Part shown: positions 16,567 through 26,260 of the stretch, piece after piece
How positions within the stretch are numbered: position 1 is the first letter of the stretch
Layout of the letters: every line of letters starts with the position of its first letter
Source of the DNA: Eubacterium barkeri
Lineage (GTDB): Bacteria; Bacillota; Clostridia; Eubacteriales; Eubacteriaceae
DNA: 64,000 bases
Reading direction: 5' to 3'
Assembly (NCBI RefSeq): GCF_900107125.1
Contig: NZ_FNOU01000008.1
Span: forward strand, 1 to 64,000
Made by a program: the position numbers and the translations under genes
Notes under the pieces: model-generated
Told to the model about the DNA's origin: nothing
The model's database searches: none
What the model saw: the letters and a program-made list of their open reading frames with translations, nothing else

Positions 16567-17991
16567 ATGATACTTTTTGATAATGTAGTATATGATCATT
16601 TTTTTAAACCGCTTTGCTGTAAGAATAAAAGAATAAACTACGAATGTATTTCGAAGCTCATTGAAAAATCAAGGACAGTTCCACTACTATATGAAGCGGA
16701 TGCTCGGGATGCTTTGATTCTTTATTTTAAAAATTGTGCCTATGCCCTGAAGGATGAGGATAATTTCAGCGGTCCCGATGAGAATATTAGCAGTAAAAAG
16801 TCTGAAATTGAGAATGCAAGTGCGATTCTAAGGTACTTTAGGCGCTGTGGATGGATTTCTGAAAAAGAGATTGGTCGAAATGGGGATAATATTGCTACCG
16901 TTATGCCTTATTGTAGAAAAATGATTGATGCCATTGAACGGATCTTTAATCGTGATAATAGTTCGGCACTAACAAATCATATCTTTTCTATTTACGATGT
17001 GCTGAATTCTGCCTTCATTGTGGATCATGGCAGAACACACAGGCCATATTCAAATATTCTTCGGCCAGTTGTGGACAGTGTATCGGATTTAAAGAATGAA
17101 ATTCTTATCTTAAAGGACAGTATTCAATCAATTATGCGTATCATTATTAAGATGACAGAGACCAATGAATTGGGACAGTTTCTGGTTCGGGATGAGATGT
17201 TGGAATCATTCTTTAATGATTATTTTTTTATAAGAAAGGGAGGATTGATTCCAGGATATATAGAGGAAATTGAGAGAATGCTCAGGAGAATTAAGGATAC
17301 AGAAGTATATGAAAATATGATTAAGGAGTATCATAGCCTCAAAGCTGTCGATGAAATACAAGCTCGAGAAATGGTGGATGGCCAGTTGGCGGAAATAAAA
17401 AGTTTTATCAGCTACCATTATATTAAAGAGATGGACTATATCGATAAAAAAATAAATAATTACTATAATCTTTATTCGGTGCGAATTCTGATGGTCTTAA
17501 GCAACAATGTTAATATACAAACCTATTTAAATGACTTGCTCATATTGATTAAAAATTTCGATGAAGATGAGAGGTGGACAATACTCCAGTCAATCTCAAA
17601 CTGTTTTGAAGTACAATCATATAAGTACATTGGTAAAAAATCCATTGAACGCCGAAAAAAACGAAGGCCAAATGCAAAAAGTGCTGGAATTATCGTTAGT
17701 GGATTATCTGATGAAGATAAGGCACGTCTTACGAGAGAACTTTTGTACGAATATCCCGATCGGTATGGGATAAAACAGGCAACAAATTACTTTGAAAAGG
17801 CGCTTGCTAACAAGGAAAGTTTAATACCCGATGGAATGATAATCAGAACCAGGGATGATGCTATGATGGTAGCGGCCAGTATTATCTATTCAGGAAGCTG
17901 TGAGTTTCCCTTTGACGTGGAGTTTTTAGAAGGAACCATTGAGACGGAAATTGCAACGATTAGCAATATAAGAATAAAAAGGAAGAGATAG
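16567..17991 (+). CDS. jetA: Wadjet system kleisin-like subunit JetA
   Basis: First gene of a complete Wadjet operon, which recognises and cleaves small closed circular DNA such as plasmids. JetA is the kleisin-like (MukF-related) subunit that links the SMC heads. The 474-residue protein begins MILFDNVVYDHFFKPLCCKN and matches the Firmicutes JetA family (I recall it as DUF5716). It has an N-terminal winged-helix-like part, then long helices (residues 160-330), and a C-terminal domain. GGAGG lies 12 bases before the ATG. The stop is immediately followed by jetB. Composition is lower in GC than the downstream core. Subtype: I lean to the Firmicutes form (type III of the original scheme), not certain. 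Confidence 0.9.
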   Translation: MILFDNVVYDHFFKPLCCKNKRINYECISKLIEKSRTVPLLYEADARDALILYFKNCAYALKDEDNFSGPDENISSKKSEIENASAILRYFRRCGWISEKEIGRNGDNIATVMPYCRKMIDAIERIFNRDNSSALTNHIFSIYDVLNSAFIVDHGRTHRPYSNILRPVVDSVSDLKNEILILKDSIQSIMRIIIKMTETNELGQFLVRDEMLESFFNDYFFIRKGGLIPGYIEEIERMLRRIKDTEVYENMIKEYHSLKAVDEIQAREMVDGQLAEIKSFISYHYIKEMDYIDKKINNYYNLYSVRILMVLSNNVNIQTYLNDLLILIKNFDEDERWTILQSISNCFEVQSYKYIGKKSIERRKKRRPNAKSAGIIVSGLSDEDKARLTRELLYEYPDRYGIKQATNYFEKALANKESLIPDGMIIRTRDDAMMVAASIIYSGSCEFPFDVEFLEGTIETEIATISNIRIKRKR

Positions 17992-18636
17992 ATGAGCGAC
18001 ATCACATTAAACATTTCTATAAAAGAAGAAAACAGCATATTGTTTAAACGCTGTATTCGTAAGCTATTGGACACGACCTTCATTGTGGGTGATAAGGATG
18101 AACGGCTTTATGCCTTTATTTCGAGAGAATCAAATCGGCAGGATATTTCAGATTATCTACGAATAATGGGGTTCGATGTATTTGTTGATACAAATGTGAA
18201 AATTGCAATGTTAAAATCCCATGAATTGGATGAGGAAACGGTGGGATTAAAGCGTGCGAATGTACTCTCCTTTACTACTGAGCAGTATCATCTTCTTTTG
18301 GTACTCTGGGAGGTCTATTTGGAGAATCTTGGATTTAGAGAAGAGAATGTCGTCATGCGAGGGGATCTGATTGACAAGATTAAGGCTTACGAGGTTGCTG
18401 TGGATAAGGCAAAATTATTCACAGCTATGAAGCTGTTTAAAAAATACGATCTGATTGACTATGATCCCAAGGAGGAAACCGAGGATGCCATTATTACACT
18501 GTATCCATCTCTACAATTTGGCTGGGATATTGCACAATTACAGACGGTAACAGCAGAGTATCTGAAGAGTGATTCGATGGGGGATGATTTAGAAGCTTTT
18601 GTGGAAACTGATGGTGAAGGGGAAAGTGTGGAATGA
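17992..18636 (+). CDS. jetB: Wadjet system KITE-like subunit JetB
   Basis: MukE-like winged-helix subunit that binds JetA and regulates the SMC complex. The ATG follows the jetA stop without a gap, and the ribosome site (AAGGAAGAG) lies inside the end of jetA, so translation is coupled. The 214 residues show a winged-helix-rich pattern (TTEQYHLLLVLWEVYLENLG, KLFTAMKLFKKYDLIDYDPK). The acidic C-terminal tail (DDLEAFVETDGEGESVE) is typical of a flexible end. The stop overlaps the jetC start by four bases. Function is assigned mainly by operon position and size. Confidence 0.87.
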   Translation: MSDITLNISIKEENSILFKRCIRKLLDTTFIVGDKDERLYAFISRESNRQDISDYLRIMGFDVFVDTNVKIAMLKSHELDEETVGLKRANVLSFTTEQYHLLLVLWEVYLENLGFREENVVMRGDLIDKIKAYEVAVDKAKLFTAMKLFKKYDLIDYDPKEETEDAIITLYPSLQFGWDIAQLQTVTAEYLKSDSMGDDLEAFVETDGEGESVE

Positions 18637-21600
18637 TCAAACTGAAAAGAATCCGGTTGGTCAACTGGTACGGCTATAATCAGGTGACAGTTCCCATTGG
18701 GAACTTTACTTTGATTGCCGGGAAAAATAGAAATGGTAAATCCGTTCTTTTGGATGCCATTAAATATGCTCTGTATGGAGATACTGTATTCAATAAATCC
18801 ACAGAAAAATCCGGAGAAAGAACGGTTTTATCCTATACCAGAGGATTGCTTGATGCGACGGCCAATACATATATGAGGCCTGCGGATAAGGTGCCCAATG
18901 TCTATTCCCATATCGTTCTCGAAATGGAAGAGGTTGATTTAGGGAAAAATTTTATCCTGGGAACGGTCATTAATACGGATTCAGGCAATAATTGTACGCC
19001 CCGTCGATATGTTATCGAGAATCAAATTTTAGAGGGGATGAATCACACATATCAAGAAAATGGTTTGCTTATTCCATACAATTCAGAGGGATTGCAGAAA
19101 ATCTATGGCCTTAAAATGATGGATGTCAACGAGGGGCTCTTAAAGTTTATGCAGCGAACGGGACTCCGACTGAGCAAACAGCAGTTGGTGGCCTTTAGAC
19201 GAAAACTTCGCAGTATTATGTCCTACAATCCAAGTGCAAAGATCGACCAATTCATTCGAGAAAGTGTTCTGGAAAAAAAGATCGTAGATTTTTCAAAGCT
19301 TGTTGAAGCAAAGCACAACATCGATCGACTTAAAGAAAATTTTGAGAATATTGATACTGAAATTAATGAGCTTGAAAAGATTATCAAATTATTTGAAGAA
19401 CACCAGAGAGCGCAGAGAACCATTTTTGCAGATGAGGTAAAGCAGGCATATCAACGATCTTTAAGTTGTGCGGAAACCATTGAAAAAACAAAATGTGCAA
19501 TGGAAGTGGCAAAAAAACAGATAAAGGATGACGAAAGCAAAATTGAGACCATTGAAAGGCGTAATAAAATATTAGGAAAAAAAATTAATGAAGCAAAAGA
19601 TGCTCGGGATGCACTGGATTGTGCGAAGGCGATTTTAGCGGCAAAGGAAGCCTTGGAAAATGCAAGGGAAGATAAAGAACGTTTAGAAAAAGAAAAGGAT
19701 GCCCTTATCCTCTTTGAAACCCAGACTAGTGAGCTGATGGCCTGGTTTTGTAATGAAGATCAGGTGGTGTTGGAGCAAAGTGTTTTAGCATCATTGACAA
19801 CAGATCAATTTACAAAAATTCAAAAGGAAAGTAGTATTGTTGCATTTTCAAAAAGAATAGAGGCATATCGAGATGGAATTACCGGTACAATTACAAGGAT
19901 TCAAGATTCATTAGAAGAAAATCAAAGGGGGCAAACCCGCTACCAGAAAATTATTGATGATTGTGACGCAAAAAAAACGACGTTTTCTCAAATACCGGAT
20001 TATGTGGCGCTAAAGGATGAAATCAATAGAGAGTTTCAAAGGCAAAAGATACAATCTGAGGCAAGATTTGCCTGTGAATATGTCATAGGCCTCCATGATG
20101 AAACTTGGCGGGATGCTATTGAAAGCTACCTTGGAAGACGACGGTATACTATCCTTGTAGACCCCGAATTTTATAATATCGCAGATGATGTATTGAATCG
20201 TTCTAAAAATAGATATGCCCACTTATTCAATACGAAATTGTTGATGAAGAAGAAGATTACTTTGAAAGAGGACTCGGTCGTTCAGTTCATTAAGACAAAA
20301 AATCCGGTGGCTAAACAGTATTTTGATTATCAGTTGGGCAGAATTCATGCAACCACAAAGGATCAGGTGAGAAATTATGAAAATGCCATGTCCAAGGAGG
20401 GCCGGGTATCGGTTGCAATGGATAGTTTTTTCTTACACTTTGACACGATCAGATTCTACTGCTTAGGTCAGGAAACCATTGAGTTAAATCGAATAAAAGC
20501 GGTTAAAGCCCTTGAAAAACTAAACACAGAATATGAAGAATACCAGGAAAACTTAGCTCGGGAGAAATCTAAGCAAGAATACCTTGGAAGTTCCATTGAA
20601 CTATTTGATGTACATCGCTATAATTTCGATGCTTGCCAGGAGTATACGAATGCACAAAAAATATATTCTGCGAGGAAGGCCGAACTCAATGCTTTGGAAG
20701 AGGCCCAAAAGAACAACATGGAATACATGGAGCTTTCCCAGAGGGTTGGAGACCTTGAGAAAGAACAGGCTGCATTAGATAGTGAACGTGCCAATGTTTA
20801 TGATGATAAATCAAAGATGGACACAATGTATGAGACCAACCGGAAGGAAAATGACAAAGCATCCGAAGACATTAATATTTACAAAGAAAAATTAAAAAAG
20901 CTTAAAATCCAAAATAATGTTGAGTATATGAAGGCTACTGATGACTACGATCGTTATGTCGCCAATGGAAAAAAAGGAACCGGCGGCCCTTTAAAGGACC
21001 GAAATCGTGCAGAGCGTACGTTAAAAGAAGCGACGAATAATCTGACAAGCGGACAGGCATCATATAATGCATCTAGAACAGTGGAGAATCAATTGCCGAT
21101 AACGGAGCATTCAATCGGGGACTATCAGGCTAGAAAATCACGGATTTGGATGGACGACAGGCAAGAAATACAAACAAAATTGAAGAAACAGACCGACCGA
21201 TATGAGGCGATTTTTAAGAATGAATTTGTACTCACCGTCTTGAAGTCCTGTGAGTCAGCCAGAGATGATTTAAAACGAATTAATGTAGAATTAGCGAATC
21301 TTGCATTTGAATCAAGCTATTCTTTTGAAGTAAAATATGTAAGAGATGGTTCAGATTATGAGAAGATCTTAGAGTATGCCAAATATTTAAAAACACGTGA
21401 AAAACTTGGCATCACATCTGAACAAATAATCGGAGGGATAAACGCATCTAATCCTGAAGATAGGGATGAGGTGTTGGAAAAAGAGATTAAAGGGATTATT
21501 AATCGAATTGTGGAAAGTAACGATGAGGAATGGATTAAACGGTATGCTGACTATCGTAATTATATGATGTATGAAATTCTCCTGACCAATGATGTCCTTA

Positions 21601-21935
21601 CACGTGCGAAGCTCTCTAAACAATCTGGATATAACTCAGGAGCAGAGGTTCAAATTCCATACATGCTTATATTGTTATCGGCATTACTCATGATTTATAA
21701 TGAAAAAAACAGTTCGACGCGACTTGTGTTTATTGATGAACCCTTCGCAAAGATGGATCCAACCAATGTTAAAATCATGCTCAAATTTATGAAAGAACAA
21801 AATCTCCAGATGATTTTCTGTGCTCCGGATAAAACGGAGCTTATAGGGAATGAATGTGAAGTAGTATTACCTGTATTAAGAACGCAGCCGGATCTTATGG
21901 AAATAGGGATTATCGAAATACATAAAGAGGTGTAG
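18633..21935 (+). CDS. jetC: Wadjet system SMC-like ATPase JetC
   Basis: MukB-like SMC motor that extrudes DNA loops. At 1100 residues it has the ABC head split between both ends: Walker A GKNRNGKS at residues 30-37 near the N-terminus, and Walker B LVFIDEP with D1035-E1036 near the C-terminus. Before Walker B is a helix-rich signature region (SGAEVQIPYMLILLSALL). Between the heads, residues 210-380 and 590-880 are strongly coiled-coil, separated by a globular hinge-like part. Head motifs look intact, so the motor should be active. It overlaps jetB by ATGA and precedes jetD by three bases. Confidence 0.95.
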   Translation: MIKLKRIRLVNWYGYNQVTVPIGNFTLIAGKNRNGKSVLLDAIKYALYGDTVFNKSTEKSGERTVLSYTRGLLDATANTYMRPADKVPNVYSHIVLEMEEVDLGKNFILGTVINTDSGNNCTPRRYVIENQILEGMNHTYQENGLLIPYNSEGLQKIYGLKMMDVNEGLLKFMQRTGLRLSKQQLVAFRRKLRSIMSYNPSAKIDQFIRESVLEKKIVDFSKLVEAKHNIDRLKENFENIDTEINELEKIIKLFEEHQRAQRTIFADEVKQAYQRSLSCAETIEKTKCAMEVAKKQIKDDESKIETIERRNKILGKKINEAKDARDALDCAKAILAAKEALENAREDKERLEKEKDALILFETQTSELMAWFCNEDQVVLEQSVLASLTTDQFTKIQKESSIVAFSKRIEAYRDGITGTITRIQDSLEENQRGQTRYQKIIDDCDAKKTTFSQIPDYVALKDEINREFQRQKIQSEARFACEYVIGLHDETWRDAIESYLGRRRYTILVDPEFYNIADDVLNRSKNRYAHLFNTKLLMKKKITLKEDSVVQFIKTKNPVAKQYFDYQLGRIHATTKDQVRNYENAMSKEGRVSVAMDSFFLHFDTIRFYCLGQETIELNRIKAVKALEKLNTEYEEYQENLAREKSKQEYLGSSIELFDVHRYNFDACQEYTNAQKIYSARKAELNALEEAQKNNMEYMELSQRVGDLEKEQAALDSERANVYDDKSKMDTMYETNRKENDKASEDINIYKEKLKKLKIQNNVEYMKATDDYDRYVANGKKGTGGPLKDRNRAERTLKEATNNLTSGQASYNASRTVENQLPITEHSIGDYQARKSRIWMDDRQEIQTKLKKQTDRYEAIFKNEFVLTVLKSCESARDDLKRINVELANLAFESSYSFEVKYVRDGSDYEKILEYAKYLKTREKLGITSEQIIGGINASNPEDRDEVLEKEIKGIINRIVESNDEEWIKRYADYRNYMMYEILLTNDVLTRAKLSKQSGYNSGAEVQIPYMLILLSALLMIYNEKNSSTRLVFIDEPFAKMDPTNVKIMLKFMKEQNLQMIFCAPDKTELIGNECEVVLPVLRTQPDLMEIGIIEIHKEV

Positions 21936-21938
21936 GGT

Positions 21939-23174
21939 GTGGAATACGAAGAAAAATTACTTAAATGCTTGGTAGAGAATTACCGTAAAAGCAAGAAAGA
22001 TACGGGTGATAATAGAATCAATAAAAGAACACAGATCAATCCCGAAAAAATCTACAATAAGTACAATGCCAATGATGGTGATTTTGAAAAAATAACAAAA
22101 CTTAACCATACTGTGGAAGGCTTGTCTAAGAAAGGTTTTGTTACTAGCGAAATAGAGCGCTTTGGAACACAAATTAAGTGTATCTATTTAGTGGATGCTA
22201 AGATTACAGTCATTGAGCAATACCTGTATGATCAATACGGATATATATCGAAGGATATGCAGCTTCAGAAAATGAAATCCATTGTAAAACAATATCAAAA
22301 TGTATCACTAATATGCAAAAAAGAGTGTAGAATTTTATCGAAGTCTATTGAAAATCGAAAGATAGCAAAAAATATTGATGAACTTGATAATATATTAAAA
22401 GCAATAGCTTTCATTGAGAAAAATAAGGAAATGCTGTACATAAGGGAAGTCTCCATGAAGGTTTATGGAGACTCAAAGTTTCTTGAAAATAAGACATTGA
22501 AATCCGTATGTACAATTCTCAAAAAATATGCCAATGAAAGTTGTTGTGATACAGAATTGATGGATGAAATATTGTTGGATTATCATATTTTAAAAGAGCC
22601 ACAGAAGTTATGTGTTAAGGGTAATATGATAATGACAGTCTTGGGTAAAACCGTCGATATAAGTGGATTTTCCAACGGAATTGAAATGACGGTTTCTGAT
22701 TTTTCCAATATCGAGTCGGTTAAAATTAGAGCAAATCGGTTTATGACCATCGAGAATCGTACGGCGTATCTTAGATATAACGATAAAGATACTGTCATAT
22801 TTTATCTTGGTGGGTATGCAAATCGATATCAAAGGGATTTTATAAAATTGATACATCAAACAAATCAAGATATTGATTACATACACTTTGGGGATATTGA
22901 TGCAGGAGGTTTGTGGATCCACCATAACTTGTGTGAGATTACGGGTATCGTATTTCAATTATTTAGTATGTCCGCTGGGGAATTGCGAAATGAGAAATAT
23001 AAATTCTGTTTGCAAAGTTTGACAGAGAATGACAAAAACCGACTCAAAGAACTAAAAAATATGAATATGTATATGAATGTTGTGAATTACATGCTGGAAA
23101 ACAATGTGAAGTTGGAGCAGGAAATCGTAAGTTTGTCATTAATGAAGAGCGATGAAGTTGATTTTGCTTTTTGA
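21939..23174 (+). CDS. jetD: Wadjet system TOPRIM nuclease JetD
   Basis: Nuclease subunit that cuts the DNA once extrusion stalls. The 411-residue protein has a winged-helix-like N-terminal half (about 30-250) and a C-terminal TOPRIM fold related to topoisomerase VI. The catalytic glutamate is E272 (motif MTIENRT), and the DxD is D319-I-D321 in FGDIDAGGLW; a GGYANRYQRDF strand-helix lies between. A GTG start is used, with GAGGTGTAGGG just upstream, three bases after jetC. All catalytic residues are present, so the four-gene system is probably complete. It is the last jet gene. Confidence 0.93.
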   Translation: MEYEEKLLKCLVENYRKSKKDTGDNRINKRTQINPEKIYNKYNANDGDFEKITKLNHTVEGLSKKGFVTSEIERFGTQIKCIYLVDAKITVIEQYLYDQYGYISKDMQLQKMKSIVKQYQNVSLICKKECRILSKSIENRKIAKNIDELDNILKAIAFIEKNKEMLYIREVSMKVYGDSKFLENKTLKSVCTILKKYANESCCDTELMDEILLDYHILKEPQKLCVKGNMIMTVLGKTVDISGFSNGIEMTVSDFSNIESVKIRANRFMTIENRTAYLRYNDKDTVIFYLGGYANRYQRDFIKLIHQTNQDIDYIHFGDIDAGGLWIHHNLCEITGIVFQLFSMSAGELRNEKYKFCLQSLTENDKNRLKELKNMNMYMNVVNYMLENNVKLEQEIVSLSLMKSDEVDFAF

Positions 23175-23231
23175 CGAGTGATATATCTGCAATTAGCATA
23201 GAATATTCAGGAAAGATGGGAGGTTCGACCA

Positions 23232-24650
23232 ATGACAGCAGAAGAAATCTTTGCTGGAGAATCTGATAATGTGGAATTTAAAGAAGATCTTCCGGTCAAA
23301 AGCGAAAAGTATATGAAAACAGTTGTGGCCTTTGCCAATGGTAAGGGTGGCAAGCTAATCTTTGGTGTGGAGAATAACACTTGGAAGATCACGGGTTTTA
23401 CCAGAGAAGAAATTTTTCAGAAGATGGATGCCATTACCAATGCGATCTTTGACAGTTGTGAGCCGAAAATCACCCCCAGTGTTGGTGTCCAGGAGGTGGA
23501 GGGCAAGGCAATTATTGAGGTGGAAATCTTGCCCGGTATGCCACGTCCTTACTATATCAAGAGCCAAGGCATTCTGGATGGGACATATATCCGTGTGAGT
23601 GGTACCACACGTCATGCAGAACGCTATCAGGTACAGGAATTGATTCTCGAAGGACAGAATCGGTATTATGACTGCGAGCCTGTGGAAGGTCTGACCGTAA
23701 CTGAGAAAGATATTGCGAAACTATGTGACAATATGAAGACAATGGCTATTCGTAATACTGTAGCTGAGTCCGAGAAGACCAAAGTTCGGGATGTCACTAA
23801 GAACATACTCCTTTCATGGGGTGTTCTGGCAGAAAAAGAGGGCGTTATTGTTCCTACCAATGCTTATGCACTTCTCACTGGGATAGCACAAGCACAGCCT
23901 GTCGTGCAGTGTGGTATTTTCAAAGGTAAGGATCGGACTTATTTTGTAGACCGGCGTGAGTTTGGAGATTCTGTACAAGACCAGATGGAGGCGGCCTTCC
24001 AGTATGTATTAGAGAAAATCAATCGTGGAATGATAATACGGGGCGTTCAACGGCAGGATGTGTACGAGCTTCCTCTGGATAGTGTGCGTGAGCTGATTGC
24101 TAATTCCATTGCCCATCGCAGCTACTTGGAACCAGGCAATATCCAGATTGCACTGTTTGATGACCGATTGGAGGTCACTTCCCCCGGTATGCTCTTGAAC
24201 GGGGTCTCTATCGCCAAGATGATGGAGGGCTATTCTAAAATACGTAACCGCGCCGTTGCAAATGCCTTTTCTTACATGAAAATTATTGAAAAATGGGGGA
24301 GCGGTATTCCCCGTATTATTCAGGAATGTAGAGAATATGGTCTGCCGGAACCAGAGTTTCTTGATTATGACGGGGATTTTCGGGTAAAAATGTTCCGAAG
24401 AATCGAAACAGGGACCGTCAATGGTGCCAGTGACACCATTCCTGGCACCATTGACACCAATCAAACCGATGAGGAAAAGGTGCTGGCGCTCATCCGGTAC
24501 AACCCTAGGATTACACAGAACCAAATCAAAGAACAGACAGGTCTGTCATTGCGCACAGTGAAGCGAATAATGGCAGAATTACAGAGCCGTGGATGTGTCA
24601 TTCGTATCGGTAATAACCGTTCCGGAAAATGGCAGGTGAATGAATTATGA
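23232..24650 (+). CDS. Schlafen/AlbA_2 and HATPase_c_4 domain protein
   Basis: A 472-residue regulator-like protein (often annotated RecG-related ATP-binding protein). An N-terminal AlbA_2/Schlafen domain (ESDNVEFKEDLPVKSEKYMK, TVVAFANGKGGKLIFGVEN; residues 10-130) is followed by a central HATPase_c_4-like domain (VRELIANSIAHRSYLEPGNI, LEVTSPGMLLNG, WGSGIPRIIQECREYGLPEP) and a C-terminal winged helix (ITQNQIKEQTGLSLRTVKRI). GGGAGG precedes the ATG. It begins 57 bases after jetD on the same strand without a terminator, so co-expression with Wadjet is possible; the role is unproven. Confidence 0.9.
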   Translation: MTAEEIFAGESDNVEFKEDLPVKSEKYMKTVVAFANGKGGKLIFGVENNTWKITGFTREEIFQKMDAITNAIFDSCEPKITPSVGVQEVEGKAIIEVEILPGMPRPYYIKSQGILDGTYIRVSGTTRHAERYQVQELILEGQNRYYDCEPVEGLTVTEKDIAKLCDNMKTMAIRNTVAESEKTKVRDVTKNILLSWGVLAEKEGVIVPTNAYALLTGIAQAQPVVQCGIFKGKDRTYFVDRREFGDSVQDQMEAAFQYVLEKINRGMIIRGVQRQDVYELPLDSVRELIANSIAHRSYLEPGNIQIALFDDRLEVTSPGMLLNGVSIAKMMEGYSKIRNRAVANAFSYMKIIEKWGSGIPRIIQECREYGLPEPEFLDYDGDFRVKMFRRIETGTVNGASDTIPGTIDTNQTDEEKVLALIRYNPRITQNQIKEQTGLSLRTVKRIMAELQSRGCVIRIGNNRSGKWQVNEL

Positions 24651-25540
24651 TTAAAATACTCTTCGTTTGCCACGGCAATATCTGCCGTTCCCCAATGGCC
24701 GAGTTCGTCTTAAAGGATATGGTGGATCGGCTGGGAATGTCGGATCGTGTCTTGATCCAATCGGCAGCGACCAGCTCGGAAGAAATCTGGAATGGGGTGG
24801 GCAACCCGGTGTATCCAAATGCCCGGGAGGTTCTTAAGAAACATGGGATAGATTGTCGGGGGAAACGGGCGGTTCAGCTGAGGGCATCGGATTATGCCGC
24901 CTACGATTATTTAATCGGGATGGATGATGCCAATATCCGAAATATCCAACGGATCACCGGCCACACCGGGGGAAAGATTTACAAATTATTATCCTTCGCC
25001 GAAAGGGATGCCTCTATTTCGGACCCCTGGTACAGTGGCCGCTTTGATGAAACCTATGGGGATATTGTAACGGGATGCAGGGCATTTTTGGACAAGCTTC
25101 AGGCGGTGCTGGCGGGACTTGATTGCTTAGAGGGAAAGGATAATACCACGGCTTATCGAGCACTTCAAACCCTGGAGCAGCTTTCGGATGCATCTGGGAT
25201 GCTCTATCCCTTCACCGAAAGATTCGCCGCTATGGTACAGGACCAACGCACCTATTTACGGGTACGGGGTTTTCGGCTGCTCTGCAAGCAGGGGAAATGG
25301 GACCAGGATGGATTGTTGGATAAATATCTCCCGTCAGCATTGTCCATCCTCCTGGATGAAAAGCCCACAGTGGTGCGTCAGGCCTTAGGGGCCCTTAAGG
25401 ATGTGGTGCGCTACCAGCCTAAACTGGGGCAGATGGTAGGCCAGGCCATCGAAGATATTGACGGAACACGGTATCCGGAGACGATGCAGCCCCTGATCGC
25501 TAAGGATGTTAGAGTGCTGTTGGAGCAGATTCAGGGATAA
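24647..25540 (+). CDS. Low-molecular-weight tyrosine phosphatase with helical-repeat C-terminal extension
   Basis: Residues 1-152 are a full LMW phosphatase: P-loop C8-HGNIC-R14-S (CX5RS) and the general acid in SDPWYSG (D126). Normal family members stop near 150-160; this protein continues to 297. The extra 140 residues look like HEAT-type helical pairs (RTYLRVRGFRLLCKQGKWDQ, PTVVRQALGALKDVVRYQPK). The start ATG overlaps the previous stop by four bases, suggesting translational coupling. The extension may bind a partner (inference). GC is higher from here on. Confidence 0.88.
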   Translation: MIKILFVCHGNICRSPMAEFVLKDMVDRLGMSDRVLIQSAATSSEEIWNGVGNPVYPNAREVLKKHGIDCRGKRAVQLRASDYAAYDYLIGMDDANIRNIQRITGHTGGKIYKLLSFAERDASISDPWYSGRFDETYGDIVTGCRAFLDKLQAVLAGLDCLEGKDNTTAYRALQTLEQLSDASGMLYPFTERFAAMVQDQRTYLRVRGFRLLCKQGKWDQDGLLDKYLPSALSILLDEKPTVVRQALGALKDVVRYQPKLGQMVGQAIEDIDGTRYPETMQPLIAKDVRVLLEQIQG

Positions 25541-25582
25541 TGAAAATCGGGATGAGGGAAATCGATAAAGGAGGATCCACCC

Positions 25583-26224
25583 ATGACCTTTGATTTTAAA
25601 AAGGAATTCAAAGAATTTTATATGGCAAAAAAGAAACCAGAAATCTTGACCCTGCCACCCATGCATTACATTGCGGTCCGGGGCGCAGGGGACCCCAATG
25701 TGGAAGGGGGTGAGTACCAGCGGGCCATGGAAATTCTCTATCCCTTAGCCTATACCTTAAAAATGAGCTACAAAAGTGATTATCACATTGAGGGATTCTT
25801 TGAATACGTGGTGCCGCCCCTGGAGGGATTCTGGTGGCAGAACGGCGTGGCTGGTGTGGATTACGGGGACAAATCGACCTTCCAATGGATTTCCATGATT
25901 CGCTTGCCGGATTTCGTGACCCCTAAGGATTTTGACTGGGCGGTGCAGTCTGTCCAGCAGAAGAAAAAGCTGGATTGCTCCAGGGCAGAGTACCTGGGAG
26001 TGGAGGAAGGGCTCTGCGCCCAGATTCTCCACGTTGGTCCTTACGATGATGAGCCGGCCACCGTCGCCATTATGGATGCTTATGTGGCGGAGCAGGGGTA
26101 TGTGAGTGACTTTTCAGAAACGCGCCGTCACCATGAAATATACCTTTCCGATGCCCGGCGGGTTGCCCCGGAAAAATGGCGTACTGTGATTCGTCATCCC
26201 ATTACTGGGGCAGTCAAGGGCTGA
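25583..26224 (+). CDS. GyrI-like small-molecule-binding domain protein
   Basis: A 213-residue stand-alone GyrI-like domain (PPMHYIAVRGAGDPNVEGGE, YHIEGFFEYVVPPLEGFWWQ, later LHVGPYDDEPATVAIMDAYV and RRHHEIYLSDARRVAPEKWR). Such proteins bind aromatic or cationic compounds and some hydrolyse esters. AAAGGAGG lies 8 bases before the ATG. It may form a unit with the next aldo-keto reductase gene (36-base gap). No DNA-binding domain is present. Confidence 0.9.
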   Translation: MTFDFKKEFKEFYMAKKKPEILTLPPMHYIAVRGAGDPNVEGGEYQRAMEILYPLAYTLKMSYKSDYHIEGFFEYVVPPLEGFWWQNGVAGVDYGDKSTFQWISMIRLPDFVTPKDFDWAVQSVQQKKKLDCSRAEYLGVEEGLCAQILHVGPYDDEPATVAIMDAYVAEQGYVSDFSETRRHHEIYLSDARRVAPEKWRTVIRHPITGAVKG

Positions 26225-26260
26225 GGATATTATTTTCATTGAGGGGAAGGGAGAAAATAA

